Origin: Pseudomonas syringae CC1557
GTDB lineage: Bacteria; Pseudomonadota; Gammaproteobacteria; Pseudomonadales; Pseudomonadaceae
NCBI RefSeq assembly: GCF_000452705.1
Contig: NZ_CP007014.1
Location: forward strand, 930,001-994,000
Length of the DNA: 64,000 nucleotides
Reading direction: 5' to 3'
Positions 9,612 through 19,378 of this stretch are shown piece after piece. The notes beneath the pieces are model-generated. The model worked only from the letters and a program-made list of their open reading frames with translations, searched no databases and was not told the DNA's origin. Made by a program: the position numbers and the translations under genes. Numbering within the stretch: the stretch's first letter is position 1; every line of letters begins with the position of its first letter.

Positions 9612-10223
9612 ATGTCTCATACCTTGCCAGCACTGCCGTATGCCTACGATGCGCTAGAGCCGCACATTGATGCGCAGACCATGGAAATCCATTACACCAA
9701 GCATCACCAGACCTATATCACTAACCTCAATGCGGCGGTCGACGGTACTGAATTCGCCGATTGGTCGGTTGAAAAACTCGTCGCCAGCGTCAAGCAACTG
9801 CCTGAAAATCTGCGCCCGGCAGTGATCAATCAGGGGGGTGGTCACGCCAACCATTCGCTGTTTTGGGAAGTCATGGTGCCCGGCGGCGGTGGTTTGCCCG
9901 AAGGCGCGATTGCGGCTGCAATCGATGAACAATTAGGTGGTTTTGACAGCTTCAAAGAGGCCTTTACCAAAGCCGCACTGACGCGTTTTGGCAGCGGCTG
10001 GGCCTGGCTGAGCGTTACCCCTGACAAAAAACTGATAGTCGAAAGCAGCGGCAATCAGGACAGCCCGCTGATGAATGGCAACACACCCATTCTGGGGCTG
10101 GACGTGTGGGAGCACGCTTATTACCTGCGCTACCAGAACCGCCGTCCCGAATACATCAATGCGTTCTACAACGTGATCAACTGGCCGGAAGTATCCCGAC
10201 GTTATCAGGCTGCTTTGGCCTGA
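9612..10223 (+). CDS. sodA: Superoxide dismutase, manganese type
   Basis: A 203 aa Mn/Fe-family superoxide dismutase converting superoxide to hydrogen peroxide and oxygen in the cytoplasm. Metal ligands are visible at H27, H81 ([11 protein letters not shown]), D164 and H168 (DVWEHAYYL). The GGG before HANHS and the Gln at about 149 (GNQDSPLM) are markers of the Mn-dependent branch rather than the Fe branch. It follows the orfX-type gene with a two-base gap and lies downstream of a Fur box, so it probably replaces the iron enzyme during iron limitation. The N-terminus has no export signal. Confidence 0.96.
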   Translation: MSHTLPALPYAYDALEPHIDAQTMEIHYTKHHQTYITNLNAAVDGTEFADWSVEKLVASVKQLPENLRPAVINQGGGHANHSLFWEVMVPGGGGLPEGAIAAAIDEQLGGFDSFKEAFTKAALTRFGSGWAWLSVTPDKKLIVESSGNQDSPLMNGNTPILGLDVWEHAYYLRYQNRRPEYINAFYNVINWPEVSRRYQAALA

Positions 10224-10250
10224 TCCCCTCGATAACCCGCAAGGGCGCCC

Positions 10251-10382
10251 ATGCGTTCTGAATTACCTGGGATCAGCAAAGTGCGGTTGCTGCGCAGGGC
10301 CGCAGGGGCCGTGCTGCTGGTGGCAGGTATGGTGTGGCGTGCGGAACGGGAGTTGAGCTGGCTTCAGGCGCGCGGCTTTTGA
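10251..10382 (+). pseudogene. 43-codon fragment, possible remnant of a ZIP-type metal transporter gene
   Basis: An ATG-started frame of 43 codons runs from 27 bases after sodA to a TGA. The product starts MRSELPGISKVRLLRRAAG and continues with a short hydrophobic segment (about 18-28) and a Trp-containing stretch. This looks like the beginning of a membrane protein that then stops. In P. aeruginosa a ZIP-family metal transporter gene lies exactly between sodM and ptsO, and the N-terminus here resembles my recollection of that family's start. I therefore read it as a decayed remnant, though a real 43-residue membrane peptide is possible. Confidence 0.4.
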
Positions 10383-10423
10383 TGGCTGTGACACGCTGGA
10401 AAGGAAAGTGTGAAGCCGAGGGC

Positions 10424-10696
10424 TTATTCGCCCTCGTCGAACCTGTTATTGATCAGTTCCACCAATCCATCGAGGGCTTCATGTTCGAATTCACCTTCGG
10501 TGTGCAGGTGGATCTCGGTGCCTTTGCCCGCTGCCAGCATCATTACGGCCATGATGCTCTTGCCATCGACCATGCTTTCCGGCGTACGGCCGACGCGGAT
10601 CTGACAGGGAAACTTGCCGGCAACGCCTACGAACTTGGCGGCGGCGCGGGCGTGCAAACCCAGTTTGTTGATGATGGTGATTTGACGAGCGGGCAT
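10424..10696 (-). CDS. ptsO: Nitrogen PTS phosphocarrier NPr (HPr family)
   Basis: A 90 aa HPr-like protein. The phospho-accepting histidine is H15 in the LGLHARAA motif, and the regulatory-serine region is present as GKSIMAVMML. NPr passes phosphate from PtsP to PtsN in the nitrogen-related PTS, which is regulatory rather than sugar-transporting. It is the last gene of the minus-strand rpoN-hpf-ptsN-rapZ-ptsO group. The stop codon lies within the loop of a small GAGGGC/GCCCTC hairpin, which lacks a T-run. Sixteen bases separate it from rapZ. Confidence 0.96.
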   Translation of the reverse strand: MPARQITIINKLGLHARAAAKFVGVAGKFPCQIRVGRTPESMVDGKSIMAVMMLAAGKGTEIHLHTEGEFEHEALDGLVELINNRFDEGE

Positions 10697-10712
10697 CGCA
10701 GTGTAAATCCTT

Positions 10713-11570
10713 TCAGCTAAGGTCGCGGTGGCGGACCTGAACGTTCTTGAGTGATTGTTGCAATACCTGACCCAGGCGTTCTGTCAGGTAGACGGAGCGA
10801 TGGTGCCCGCCTGTGCAACCGATGGCAATGGTAACGTAAGAACGGTTGCTGGCTGCGAATCGAGGCAGCCATTTGTTCAGATAGGTGAAGATGTCCTGAA
10901 ACATTTCTTCAACGTCGGGCTGCACAGACAAGTAATCGATAACGGGCTGTTCGAGGCCTGAATGATCGCGCAATTCAGGCTTCCAGTACGGGTTGGGCAG
11001 GCAGCGCACATCGAAGACCAGGTCGGCATCAACGGGCATGCCACGCTTGAAGCCGAACGACTCGATCAGAAAGGCAGTGCCAGGCTCGGGCTTGTTGAGC
11101 AGCCGCAACTTCAGCGCATCGCGCAACTGGTAGAGGTTCAGGTGGGTGGTGTTGATCTTCAGGTCGGCCAGATCGATGATCGGGCCCAGCAGCGTGGTTT
11201 CGTCGCGTATCGCCTCGGCCAGCGAACGATCTGCCGTGCTCAGGGGGTGGCGACGTCGGGTTTCCGAGAAGCGCTTGAGGAGGGTGGCTTCGTCCGCGTC
11301 CAGGTACAGTACGTCGCACTGGATATTGCGTGAGCGCACTTCATCGAGCATCTGCGGAAAACGGGTCAGGTGGCTTGGCAGATTGCGTGCGTCAATCGAA
11401 ACCGCCAACAGTGGTTCTGCCAGCTCGGTATTGATCAGTGCGCGCTCGGCCAGTTCCGGCAGCAGACCGGCCGGAAGGTTATCGACACAGTAGAAGCCGT
11501 TGTCTTCCAGCACATCCAGCGCGGTACTTTTACCCGAGCCGGAACGGCCGCTGACGATGATCATGCGCAT
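10713..11570 (-). CDS. rapZ: RNase adapter / nucleotide-binding protein RapZ
   Basis: A 285 aa RapZ (YvcJ) protein. The N-terminal P-loop is GRSGSGKS at residues 8-15, and the C-terminal domain holds the conserved [11 protein letters not shown] segment. In E. coli RapZ delivers the GlmZ small RNA to RNase E and so adjusts amino-sugar synthesis; in pseudomonads the family member is less studied. I chose the ATG at 11570 over the TTG at 11576 because homologues begin immediately before [12 protein letters not shown]. The start lies two bases after the ptsN stop, so the two are probably translationally coupled. Confidence 0.95.
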   Translation of the reverse strand: MRMIIVSGRSGSGKSTALDVLEDNGFYCVDNLPAGLLPELAERALINTELAEPLLAVSIDARNLPSHLTRFPQMLDEVRSRNIQCDVLYLDADEATLLKRFSETRRRHPLSTADRSLAEAIRDETTLLGPIIDLADLKINTTHLNLYQLRDALKLRLLNKPEPGTAFLIESFGFKRGMPVDADLVFDVRCLPNPYWKPELRDHSGLEQPVIDYLSVQPDVEEMFQDIFTYLNKWLPRFAASNRSYVTIAIGCTGGHHRSVYLTERLGQVLQQSLKNVQVRHRDLS

Positions 11571-11572
11571 TG

Positions 11573-12037
11573 TCAAAGACCTTTTTGTGCGTCCAGCACC
11601 ACGTTATATAGCGCTTCATCGCTTGCCGCGTTGCGCAGGCTCTTGCGCACATCGGCCTTGTCCAGCATACCGGCAATCTGGCTAAGCAACTCCAGGTGAT
11701 CGTCGGTGGCCTTCTGCGGGACCAGCAAGACAAACAGCAAGTCCACTGGCGCGCCGTCGATGGCGTCGAAATCTACAGGGGCGTCGAGGTGAATCACTGC
11801 ACTGACAGGTTCGCCACAACTGGCCAGTCGGCAGTGAGGGATGGCGATACCGTTGCCGAAACCGGTCGACCCCAATTTCTCACGGGCAACCAGACTTTCG
11901 AACACAGTGTCCGAATCCATGCCCGGCACCTCTCGGCCGATCAGGTTGGCAATCTGTTCGAGTACACGCTTCTTGCTGCCACCCGGCATGTTCACGAGTG
12001 AACGGCCGGGGGTCAGGATATTTTCAAATCGGATCAT
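11573..12037 (-). CDS. ptsN: Nitrogen regulatory PTS enzyme IIA (PtsN)
   Basis: A 154 aa EIIA-Ntr protein. The phosphorylated histidine is H68 in the GIAIPHCRL motif, within the [12 protein letters not shown] block typical of the fructose/mannitol IIA fold. PtsN receives phosphate from NPr and modulates potassium transport, sigma-54-dependent catabolic promoters and stress responses. The gene follows hpf by eleven bases and is followed directly by rapZ, all on the minus strand behind rpoN. Confidence 0.97.
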   Translation of the reverse strand: MIRFENILTPGRSLVNMPGGSKKRVLEQIANLIGREVPGMDSDTVFESLVAREKLGSTGFGNGIAIPHCRLASCGEPVSAVIHLDAPVDFDAIDGAPVDLLFVLLVPQKATDDHLELLSQIAGMLDKADVRKSLRNAASDEALYNVVLDAQKGL

Positions 12038-12048
12038 TTAAATGGGCG

Positions 12049-12357
12049 TTAGCGAGCGGCCGCACCTTTGAGGATGCTTTGCTGCTTTTCCTTATGCTTG
12101 AGCAATTGTCTGTCGAGCTTGTCAGTGAGCAGGTCGATTGCCGCGTACATGTCGTCATGTTCAGCATTGGCAACCACCTCCCCACCGTGGATATGCAGCG
12201 TGGCTTCGATCTTCTGCTTGAGCTTCTCGACCGCCATCGTGACCTGCACGTTTGTAATCTTGTCAAAATGCCCCTCCAGCTTCTTGAGCTTCAGCTCAAC
12301 ATACTCACGAAGGGGCTTGGTCACTTCCAGTTGGTGTCCACTGATGTTGACTTGCAT
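12049..12357 (-). CDS. hpf: Ribosome hibernation promoting factor
   Basis: A 102 aa short-form HPF/YfiA protein that stabilises inactive 100S ribosomes in stationary phase. The beta-alpha fold markers are visible: MQVNISGHQLEVT at the start, YVELKLKKLEGHF, then HIHGGEVVANAEHDDMYAAID. The ATG at 12357 is preceded by AGGAGAAAG; the longer frame to 12378 runs through that ribosome site and is rejected. It lies 76 bases downstream of rpoN, the classic arrangement. Confidence 0.96.
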   Translation of the reverse strand: MQVNISGHQLEVTKPLREYVELKLKKLEGHFDKITNVQVTMAVEKLKQKIEATLHIHGGEVVANAEHDDMYAAIDLLTDKLDRQLLKHKEKQQSILKGAAAR

Positions 12358-12433
12358 ACAGCTTTCTCCTTTTGCCAATGCATAAAGAGACAGGCGTGAC
12401 GCCTGCCACTGGAACGCTGTGGCTCGGCCTGCA

Positions 12434-13927
12434 TCACATCAATCGCTTACGCTCACTGGAAGGCGCTATCCCTAGTGATTCGCGGTACTTGGCGACTGTG
12501 CGACGGGCTACTTGAATGCCTTGTGCCTCCAGTAAACCAGCGATCTTGCTATCACTCAACGGCTTTTTCTGATTTTCCGCCGCAACCAGTTTTTTGATAA
12601 TTGCGCGAATTGCCGTGGACGAGCATTCGCCGCCTTCGGAGGTGCTTACGTGGCTTGAAAAGAAGTATTTCAGCTCGTAAATACCCCGTGGGGTATGCAT
12701 GAATTTCTGGGTCGTGACGCGGGAAATGGTCGACTCGTGCATGCCCACCGCCTCGGCGATGTCGTGCAGCACCAGCGGCTTCATGGCCTCGTCGCCGTAT
12801 TCCAGAAAACCACGTTGGTGTTCGACGATTTGGGTGGCGACCTTCATCAGGGTTTCGTTGCGGCTTTGCAGGCTCTTGATGAACCAGCGAGCCTCTTGCA
12901 ACTGGTTGCGCATGAAGGTGTTGTCCGCGCTGGTGTCGGCGCGACGGACAAACCCGGCGTATTGAGGATTCACGCGCAGGCGGGGCACCGATTCCTGATT
13001 GAGCTCCACCAGCCAGCGTTCGTTATCCTTGCGCACGATCACGTCAGGAATAACGTATTCGGCTTCTGTGGATTCGATTTGCGAGCCGGGGCGCGGGTTG
13101 AGGCTCTGAACCAGTTCTATGACCTGGCGCAGCTCGTCTTCCTTGATTTTCATGCGTCGCATCAACTGGCCGTAATCGCGGCTGCCCAGCAGATCGATGT
13201 AATCGGTGACCAGCCGTTGTGCTTCCATCAGCCAGGGCGTTTTCACGGGCAACTGGCGTAATTGCAGCAGCAGGCATTCGCTCAGGGTGCGCGCACCGAT
13301 GCCGGCAGGTTCGAACTGCTGGATGCGGTGCAGGACGGCTTCGATTTCGTCGAGTTCGATGTCCAGCTCGGGATCGAAGGATTCAAGAATCTCTTCGAGC
13401 GTTTCATCCAGATAGCCCTGGTTATTGATGCAGTCGATCAGCGTCACTGCAACCAGTCGATCCTTGTCGGACATCGGCGCTACGTTCAGTTGCCACAGCA
13501 GATGGCTTTGCAGGCTTTCGCCCACTGATGTACGGGTAGTGAAATCCCACTCATCGTCATCGCTGCTGGGCAGGCTGCTGGCGCTGGTCTGGTAAACGTC
13601 TTCCCAGGCCGTGTCGACGGGCAGTTCGTTTGGAATGCGCTCGCCCCATTCGCCGTCTTCCAGGTTGTCCACCGTGGGGGCGGCTTCCTGATAGGTCGGT
13701 TCCTGAACGTCGGGGTTGGGCTTTTGTTCGATGTTGTCGGCAAGCGGATCGGAGTTATCGAAATCGTCGCCTTCTTCCTGCCGTTCAAGCATAGGGTTGG
13801 ACTCCAGCGCCTCCTGAATCTCCTGCTGGAGGTCCAGAGTGGACAACTGAAGTAAACGGATTGCCTGTTGCAGCTGCGGTGTCATCGTCAGCTGCTGGCC
13901 CATTCTCAAGACTAGCGATGGTTTCAT
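12434..13927 (-). CDS. rpoN: RNA polymerase sigma-54 factor
   Basis: A 497 aa sigma-54. Region I is at the N-terminus ([18 protein letters not shown], then [19 protein letters not shown]), followed by an acidic region II (about 50-110), the core-binding domain, a helix-turn-helix, and the C-terminal RpoN box [10 protein letters not shown] at about 474-483. It directs transcription from -24/-12 promoters with AAA+ activators, governing nitrogen use, motility and, in P. syringae, hrp gene activation through HrpR/S/L. The ATG at 13927 gives the standard N-terminus; the frame continues upstream to 13969 without support. It heads the hpf-ptsN-rapZ-ptsO group. Confidence 0.98.
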   Translation of the reverse strand: MKPSLVLRMGQQLTMTPQLQQAIRLLQLSTLDLQQEIQEALESNPMLERQEEGDDFDNSDPLADNIEQKPNPDVQEPTYQEAAPTVDNLEDGEWGERIPNELPVDTAWEDVYQTSASSLPSSDDDEWDFTTRTSVGESLQSHLLWQLNVAPMSDKDRLVAVTLIDCINNQGYLDETLEEILESFDPELDIELDEIEAVLHRIQQFEPAGIGARTLSECLLLQLRQLPVKTPWLMEAQRLVTDYIDLLGSRDYGQLMRRMKIKEDELRQVIELVQSLNPRPGSQIESTEAEYVIPDVIVRKDNERWLVELNQESVPRLRVNPQYAGFVRRADTSADNTFMRNQLQEARWFIKSLQSRNETLMKVATQIVEHQRGFLEYGDEAMKPLVLHDIAEAVGMHESTISRVTTQKFMHTPRGIYELKYFFSSHVSTSEGGECSSTAIRAIIKKLVAAENQKKPLSDSKIAGLLEAQGIQVARRTVAKYRESLGIAPSSERKRLM

Positions 13928-14111
13928 GGCAGGGGCTAAACACCTTATTCGCTGACGCACGTGCGTCATCTACTACAGGCGCCGGGGCGCCATCATTAAG
14001 CAAATTATATGCCTGAAACCTGTGGCTTTGCCTAGAGCGATATGACAAATAAAATCCTATCAATACGCTATACGGGCATCAATCAGCCGGGGACGCGCCA
14101 AAGGCGATTGA

Positions 14112-14837
14112 TCAAAGACGGAACTCGTGGCCGAGGTACACTTCTTTCACCAGCTGATTCGCCAGAATGGTTGCCGAATCGCCTTCTGCGATCAGCTGTC
14201 CATCGTTGACGATGTAAGCGGTTTCACAGATATCCAGCGTTTCACGGACGTTGTGATCGGTGATCAGCACGCCGATGCCCTTGGCTTTCAGGTGGTGAAT
14301 AATCTGCTTGATGTCGCCCACCGAGATCGGGTCCACGCCTGCGAACGGTTCATCCAGCAGGATGAATTTCGGCGAAGTGGCCAGCGCGCGAGCAATTTCC
14401 ACGCGGCGACGTTCGCCACCCGACAGGCTCATGCCCAGGTTGTCGCGAATGTGCGTGATGTGGAACTCCTGCAAGAGGCTTTCAAGCTCCTTGCGGCGTG
14501 CTCCGGCATCGAGTTCCTTGCGGGTCTCGAGGATCGCCATGATGTTGTCGGACACGGATAGCTTGCGGAAGATAGAGGCTTCCTGCGGCAGGTACCCGAT
14601 ACCGGCGCGTGCACGGCCGTGCATGGGCTGGTGGCTGACATCCAGGTCGTCAATCAGCACGCGGCCCTGATCCGCCTGGACCAGGCCCACGATCATGTAG
14701 AAGCAAGTGGTCTTGCCGGCGCCGTTGGGGCCCAGCAAGCCGACGATCTGCCCGCTTTCGATGGATATACTCACATCGCGCACGACCTGTCGGCTCTTGT
14801 AGCTTTTAGCCAGATGCTGGGCTTTGAGCGTTGCCAT
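14112..14837 (-). CDS. lptB: LPS export ABC transporter ATPase LptB
   Basis: A 241 aa ABC ATPase. It has Walker A GPNGAGKT (36-43), a Q-loop region, the signature LSGGERRR (about 139) and Walker [14 protein letters not shown]. The last element with its downstream [16 protein letters not shown] is diagnostic for LptB. It powers extraction of lipopolysaccharide from the inner membrane through LptFG. Its ATG abuts the lptA stop on the minus strand, so the kdsD-kdsC-lptC-lptA-lptB genes form one operon. An interval of 184 bases, probably carrying the rpoN promoter, separates it from rpoN. Confidence 0.98.
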   Translation of the reverse strand: MATLKAQHLAKSYKSRQVVRDVSISIESGQIVGLLGPNGAGKTTCFYMIVGLVQADQGRVLIDDLDVSHQPMHGRARAGIGYLPQEASIFRKLSVSDNIMAILETRKELDAGARRKELESLLQEFHITHIRDNLGMSLSGGERRRVEIARALATSPKFILLDEPFAGVDPISVGDIKQIIHHLKAKGIGVLITDHNVRETLDICETAYIVNDGQLIAEGDSATILANQLVKEVYLGHEFRL

Positions 14838-15386
14838 TTACGGGGCCTTCTGCGGTTGATCGGTTTTCTTCTTCGGCTGGATGACCATGTCGATACGCGG
14901 ACGTGGCGTAGTCAACTTGGTGCCGCCATTGGCCCGGCCAGCACTGACGACCTGTCTGACCGTGTCGTAGACGATTTTCTCGCCTTCCGACGTGTTGCCG
15001 TCGTTGATGACCTTGGCCTTGTCGATCAGGACAATGCGGTCCTGGCCGGCGTAATACTGGATCGTGACGGCGTAGGCCTGCACGATCGGCTTGTCCGGGG
15101 CCGGTTTCTGCTCGTAGTAAGCCAGATTGCCGACAGAGGTGAACACATCGACTTCGCCCTGGGCGTTACGGGTAATCGTCACGGTGTTGCCGGTGACCTT
15201 CATCGAGCCTTGCGTGATGACGACGTTGCCCCTGTAGGTTGCAACGCCTTTCTTGTCATCAAGCTGAGCATCGTCAGACTGGATGTGGATAGGCTGATCA
15301 CGGTCGGTTGGCAGGGACCAGGCGCTCGCGCTTCCCAGTGCTGCGCCCAGGCCGAGCAATAAAGGAAGAGTTTTAACGAGCCTCAT
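14838..15386 (-). CDS. lptA: LPS periplasmic bridge protein LptA
   Basis: A 182 aa OstA-like protein with a signal peptide (about 1-23, cleavage near SASAWS). The beta-jellyroll repeats include IHIQSDDAQLDDKKGVATY and GNVVITQGSM. LptA multimers form the periplasmic bridge that carries LPS from LptC to LptD. The tail is basic and proline-rich. Its start overlaps the lptC end by 14 bases, and its stop abuts the lptB start. Confidence 0.96.
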   Translation of the reverse strand: MRLVKTLPLLLGLGAALGSASAWSLPTDRDQPIHIQSDDAQLDDKKGVATYRGNVVITQGSMKVTGNTVTITRNAQGEVDVFTSVGNLAYYEQKPAPDKPIVQAYAVTIQYYAGQDRIVLIDKAKVINDGNTSEGEKIVYDTVRQVVSAGRANGGTKLTTPRPRIDMVIQPKKKTDQPQKAP

Positions 15387-15945
15387 ACTGTCCTCTTACG
15401 TTGGATAGCAGGTCCATCCTGCTGTCTTTCAAATACGCTTTCATTCCCTTGGCCGTAGTGACACCGCCCGCGCCGTCGATTCTAACGTCTTGGTCGGTCT
15501 CCGCATATTGCTTCTGCGGGAATACGGTCATGCGACTGCTGGTGATAATAGTCGTACGTTGTTTTTCATCGGTGCGTTCAACGCGAACGGAGTCCATCAA
15601 CTCGACCTGATCGCCGGCGGACGACACTTCGCCTCTTTTACTCTGCACATGCCAGGGAAACTCACCGCCGCGATACATGTTCAGATCGGGCGTGGTCAGC
15701 AGGCTTACATCAGAGGCCTTCACGTGCTCCACCTTGTCGGCGGTCATGTCGTATTGAAGTGTGCCGTCTGGCAGGTACTGAACACTTCGCGTATTAAGCG
15801 CATAGTAGTCGATCGCGGTGTCGTTAACCGTCCCGTCAGGCCTGTCCATGAAACTTTCAGGGCTGACATTCCAGTAGCCGACGGCCGCCAGCAGCACCGC
15901 CAGTACCCCGAGAAGCAGGAACTTCCGAATTTTTTTAGTGAACAT
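15373..15945 (-). CDS. lptC: LPS export component LptC
   Basis: A 190 aa bitopic protein with a basic N-terminus and one membrane segment at about residues 8-24, followed by a periplasmic OstA-like beta domain. It receives LPS from LptBFG and hands it to LptA. The family is weakly conserved in sequence, so the call relies on size, topology and its position between kdsC and lptA. It overlaps lptA by 14 bases and starts eight bases after the kdsC stop. Confidence 0.93.
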   Translation of the reverse strand: MFTKKIRKFLLLGVLAVLLAAVGYWNVSPESFMDRPDGTVNDTAIDYYALNTRSVQYLPDGTLQYDMTADKVEHVKASDVSLLTTPDLNMYRGGEFPWHVQSKRGEVSSAGDQVELMDSVRVERTDEKQRTTIITSSRMTVFPQKQYAETDQDVRIDGAGGVTTAKGMKAYLKDSRMDLLSNVRGQYEAR

Positions 15946-15953
15946 AATGGCTT

Positions 15954-16493
15954 CTATAAATAAGCAGAGTGGGCCGCTTCAAGGTTGCCTTGCGCACTCA
16001 GAATCAGTTCGCAGAATTCGCGTGCCGCACCTTCGCCGCCTCGCGCCGTTGTTATTCCGTGTGCATGCTCGCGTACAAAACTTGCCGCATTGGCAACGGC
16101 CATGCCCAGACCGACACGCCGAATGACTGGCAAGTCTGGCAGATCGTCACCCAGATAGGCGACTTGTTCGTAACCCAGTTTCAACTCTGCCAGCAATTGG
16201 TCCATGACGACCAGTTTATCTTCGCGGCCTTGAAAAAGGTGTGCGATGCCCAGGCTCTTCGCCCGGCGCTCGACTATCGCTGTTTTACGGCCACTAATGA
16301 TGGCTGTGGTCACGCCTGAGGCGATCAGCATTTTTATGCCTTGCCCGTCCAGCGTGTTGAATGTCTTTATCTCGCTGCCGTCTTCCATGAAATACAGACG
16401 GCCGTCAGTCAGTACGCCATCCACATCGAAGACTGCCAGTTTGATGGCCTTGCCGCGCTGCATGAGTTCCGGGTTCATCGTTTTGCCTTCCAT
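15954..16493 (-). CDS. kdsC: 3-deoxy-D-manno-octulosonate 8-phosphate phosphatase
   Basis: A 179 aa HAD-type phosphatase lacking a cap domain. The nucleophile motif is DVDGVLTDG with D23/D25, and later conserved elements are IISGRKTAIVERRA, GREDKLVVMDQLL and YLGDDLPDLPV. It removes phosphate from Kdo-8-phosphate, the third step of Kdo synthesis for the LPS core. The ATG at 16493 shares its A with the kdsD TAA, implying translational coupling; a second in-frame ATG at 16478 (MNPELMQRG) is also possible. Confidence 0.96.
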   Translation of the reverse strand: MEGKTMNPELMQRGKAIKLAVFDVDGVLTDGRLYFMEDGSEIKTFNTLDGQGIKMLIASGVTTAIISGRKTAIVERRAKSLGIAHLFQGREDKLVVMDQLLAELKLGYEQVAYLGDDLPDLPVIRRVGLGMAVANAASFVREHAHGITTARGGEGAAREFCELILSAQGNLEAAHSAYL

Positions 16494-17467
16494 TACATGA
16501 CGCCTGCACGCAGGAGGTCCTGCAGATTGAACGCACCTACCGGCCGATCATCCTGGTCCACGACAACCAGCGCACTGATTTTGTTGTCTTCCATGATTTT
16601 CAGCGCTTCGGCCGCCAGCATCTCTGCATGAGCGGTTTTGCCATGATGGGTCATGACCTCATCAATGGTGGTCTGGCGGATGTCGAAAGGGCGGTCGAGG
16701 GTTCGACGCAGGTCGCCGTCGGTGAAGATGCCTGCGAGTCTGCCGTCGGTTTCGATAATGGCGGTCATGCCCAGACCCTTGCGGGTCATCTCCAGTAGCG
16801 CATCCCGCAGCAGGGTGCCGCGCTGGACGCTCGGCATTGCGTCGCCGGAGTGCATGACATTCTCGACTTTCAGCAGCAAGCGTCGGCCAAGTGCTCCGCC
16901 TGGGTGCGAAAACGCGAAGTCTTCGGCGGTGAAGCCTCGTGCTTCGAGCAGTGCCACGGCCAGTGCATCGCCCATGACCAGTGCCGCAGTCGTCGAGGAG
17001 GTCGGTGCCAGGTTGAGCGGGCAGGCTTCGTGTTCGACGTGGACATTGAGGTTGATGTCCGCAGCCTTGGCCAGAACCGACTCTGGATTGCCGGTCAGGC
17101 TGATCATCCGGATACCCAGACGTTTGATCAGCGGCAGCAGGGTCACGATTTCATTGGTGGTGCCGGAGTTGGACAGCGCGAGAATGATGTCGTCGCGAGT
17201 GATCATGCCCATGTCACCATGGCTGGCCTCGGCCGGATGCACGAAAAACGAGGTGGTCCCGGTGCTTGCCAGCGTTGCGGCAATCTTGTTGCCAACGTGC
17301 CCGGACTTGCCCATGCCGACCACGACAACACGTCCCTTGCTGGCCAGAATCATCTCGCAGGCGCGCACAAAGTCCCCGTCGAGGCGTTCAAGCAAGCCTT
17401 GTATGGCTTCTATCTCGAGACGGATGGTGCGTTGTGCCGCCTGGATCAGGTCACTGGATTGAGTCAT
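16493..17467 (-). CDS. kdsD: Arabinose-5-phosphate isomerase
   Basis: A 324 aa protein with an N-terminal SIS sugar-isomerase domain (about 35-175; GMGKSGHVGNKIAATLASTG and HGDMGMIT) and two C-terminal CBS domains (about 205-260 and 275-324). It converts ribulose-5-phosphate to arabinose-5-phosphate, the precursor of Kdo. It is the first gene of the minus-strand kdsD-kdsC-lptC-lptA-lptB operon, linking Kdo supply to LPS export. It is divergent from mlaF across 304 bases. Confidence 0.97.
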   Translation of the reverse strand: MTQSSDLIQAAQRTIRLEIEAIQGLLERLDGDFVRACEMILASKGRVVVVGMGKSGHVGNKIAATLASTGTTSFFVHPAEASHGDMGMITRDDIILALSNSGTTNEIVTLLPLIKRLGIRMISLTGNPESVLAKAADINLNVHVEHEACPLNLAPTSSTTAALVMGDALAVALLEARGFTAEDFAFSHPGGALGRRLLLKVENVMHSGDAMPSVQRGTLLRDALLEMTRKGLGMTAIIETDGRLAGIFTDGDLRRTLDRPFDIRQTTIDEVMTHHGKTAHAEMLAAEALKIMEDNKISALVVVDQDDRPVGAFNLQDLLRAGVM

Positions 17468-17771
17468 GTCTGGGAAGGGTCAGCCGGTTGAAAGGCGGCG
17501 ATTATAGCGGTAATGAACGATTCCCTCACGTCTGATCGTCGTTGTGTTGTTTTTAAACGAATTTCCTACGCGCTTGCGGGTCTGTATGCACGCCTGTAGC
17601 CATAACATTGTGGTACAGAATAATTCGGCGGATACCTGAACCGGTTGGTTCTCTTCTTGGGGGCGGGTGCCTGCGGTGATATAGTTCGCGGCTTGTTCGG
17701 CCCGCCTATACAGCTTGTCTGCCTCCGAGAACGGGCGGCTGAGGGCGGAGGCTGTATCGCAAGGAGTTTAG
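17468..17771. other. Divergent kdsD/mlaF intergenic region with leader inverted repeats
   Basis: This 304-base interval contains no convincing gene. It should carry both divergent promoters, but I could not fix a convincing -35/-10 pair. Just before mlaF, GCCTCCG (17721-17727) can pair with CGGAGGC (17746-17752), and ACAGC (17710-17714) with GCTGT (17751-17755); the two pairings share bases and exclude each other. The mlaF ribosome site AAGGAG (17760-17765) follows directly. Confidence 0.45.
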
Positions 17772-18581
17772 ATGAGTCCTGATGACGCCTATGCGGTCGA
17801 GTTGAAAGGTGTGTCTTTCAAACGCGGTGCGCGCAGTATTTTCAATAATGTCGATATTCGTATTCCGCGGGGCAAGGTCACCGGGATCATGGGCCCCTCG
17901 GGCTGTGGCAAAACTACTTTGCTGCGTCTGATGGGCGCTCAGTTGCGCCCGAGCGAAGGTCAGGTGTGGGTCAATGGCCAGAACCTGCCGGAACTGTCGC
18001 GCAGCGACCTGTTCGACGCGCGCAAGCAGATGGGTGTGCTGTTTCAGAGCGGTGCGCTGTTTACCGATCTGGACGTTTTCGAAAACGTCGCCTTTCCGCT
18101 GCGGGTGCATACAGAACTACCGGAAGAGATGATCCGCGACATCGTTCTGCTCAAGCTCCAGGCCGTTGGCCTGCGGGGTGCGATCGAACTGATGCCGGAT
18201 GAATTGTCGGGTGGCATGAAGCGCCGCGTTGCACTGGCACGTGCGATCGCGCTCGATCCGCAGATTCTCATGTATGACGAGCCCTTCGTGGGGCAGGACC
18301 CGATTGCAATGGGGGTCCTGGTGCGCCTGATCCGGTTGCTCAATGACGCGCTTGGCATCACCAGTATTGTGGTGTCTCACGACCTCAGCGAGACCGCGAG
18401 CATTGCCGACTATTTATACGTAGTGGGCGACGGGCAGGTACTGGGGCAGGGTACGCCTCAGGAGCTGATGTCTTCGGACAATCCACGCATTCGTCAATTC
18501 ATGACCGGCGAGCCCGATGGCCCTGTGCCGTTTCACTATCCGGCGCCGGATTTCCGCGAAGATCTATTGGGGAAGCGCTGA
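17772..18581 (+). CDS. mlaF: Phospholipid ABC transporter ATPase MlaF
   Basis: A 269 aa ABC ATPase. It has Walker [10 protein letters not shown], the signature LSGGMKRR, and Walker [14 protein letters not shown]; the GQDP ending is characteristic of MlaF. It energises the MlaFEDB complex, which moves phospholipids between the inner membrane and the periplasmic carrier MlaC and so maintains outer-membrane asymmetry. AAGGAG precedes the ATG. The TGA overlaps the mlaE ATG (TGATG). Confidence 0.97.
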   Translation: MSPDDAYAVELKGVSFKRGARSIFNNVDIRIPRGKVTGIMGPSGCGKTTLLRLMGAQLRPSEGQVWVNGQNLPELSRSDLFDARKQMGVLFQSGALFTDLDVFENVAFPLRVHTELPEEMIRDIVLLKLQAVGLRGAIELMPDELSGGMKRRVALARAIALDPQILMYDEPFVGQDPIAMGVLVRLIRLLNDALGITSIVVSHDLSETASIADYLYVVGDGQVLGQGTPQELMSSDNPRIRQFMTGEPDGPVPFHYPAPDFREDLLGKR

Positions 18582-19378
18582 TGCGCAAGAAGTCACTGAT
18601 GGACCGCGTCGCCCTGATGGGGCGCTCGGCCATTGATATCGTTGCTGTTCTGGGTCGTTCCGGCCTGTTCCTGGTGCATGCCCTGCTCGGGCGCGGCGGT
18701 GCCGGTAGCAGTTTTCAGTTACTGGTCAAACAACTGTATTCCGTCGGCGTCATGTCGCTGGTCATCATTGTGGTGTCCGGCATCTTCATCGGGATGGTGC
18801 TCGCCCTGCAGGGTTTCAGTATTCTGGCCAAGTACGGCTCGGAACAAGCCGTCGGTCAGATGGTTGCGCTGACCTTGCTGCGTGAGCTTGGCCCTGTTGT
18901 CACAGCCTTGCTGTTCGCCGGTCGTGCAGGTTCTGCATTGACCGCCGAGATCGGCAACATGAAGTCCACCGAGCAGTTGTCGAGCCTCGAGATGATCGGT
19001 GTCGATCCGCTCAAGTACATTGTTGCGCCGCGTCTGTGGGCAGGTTTTATCTCACTGCCGATTTTGGCCATGATTTTCAGCGTGGTCGGTATCTGGGGTG
19101 CTTCGTGGGTGGCAATCGATTGGCTGGGCGTCTACGACGGCTCTTTCTGGTCGAACATGCAGAACAGCGTTTCTTTTACGAACGATGTGCTCAATGGGGT
19201 GATCAAAAGCGTCGTATTTGCCTTCGTGGTGACGTGGATTGCCGTTTTCCAGGGGTATGACTGCGATCCTACTTCCGAGGGGATCAGCCGCGCGACAACC
19301 AAGACTGTCGTATACGCCTCGCTGGCCGTGTTGGGACTGGACTTTATTTTGACCGCCTTGATGTTTGGAGATTTCTGA
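18581..19378 (+). CDS. mlaE: Phospholipid ABC transporter permease MlaE
   Basis: A 265 aa integral membrane protein of the MlaE/YrbE permease family. Hydrophobic segments include residues about 55-80, 95-115 and 150-175, plus two near the C-terminus. The conserved [20 protein letters not shown] and [16 protein letters not shown] segments identify the family. Start and stop overlap mlaF and mlaD by one base each, so subunit synthesis is likely coupled. Confidence 0.97.
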   Translation: MRKKSLMDRVALMGRSAIDIVAVLGRSGLFLVHALLGRGGAGSSFQLLVKQLYSVGVMSLVIIVVSGIFIGMVLALQGFSILAKYGSEQAVGQMVALTLLRELGPVVTALLFAGRAGSALTAEIGNMKSTEQLSSLEMIGVDPLKYIVAPRLWAGFISLPILAMIFSVVGIWGASWVAIDWLGVYDGSFWSNMQNSVSFTNDVLNGVIKSVVFAFVVTWIAVFQGYDCDPTSEGISRATTKTVVYASLAVLGLDFILTALMFGDF

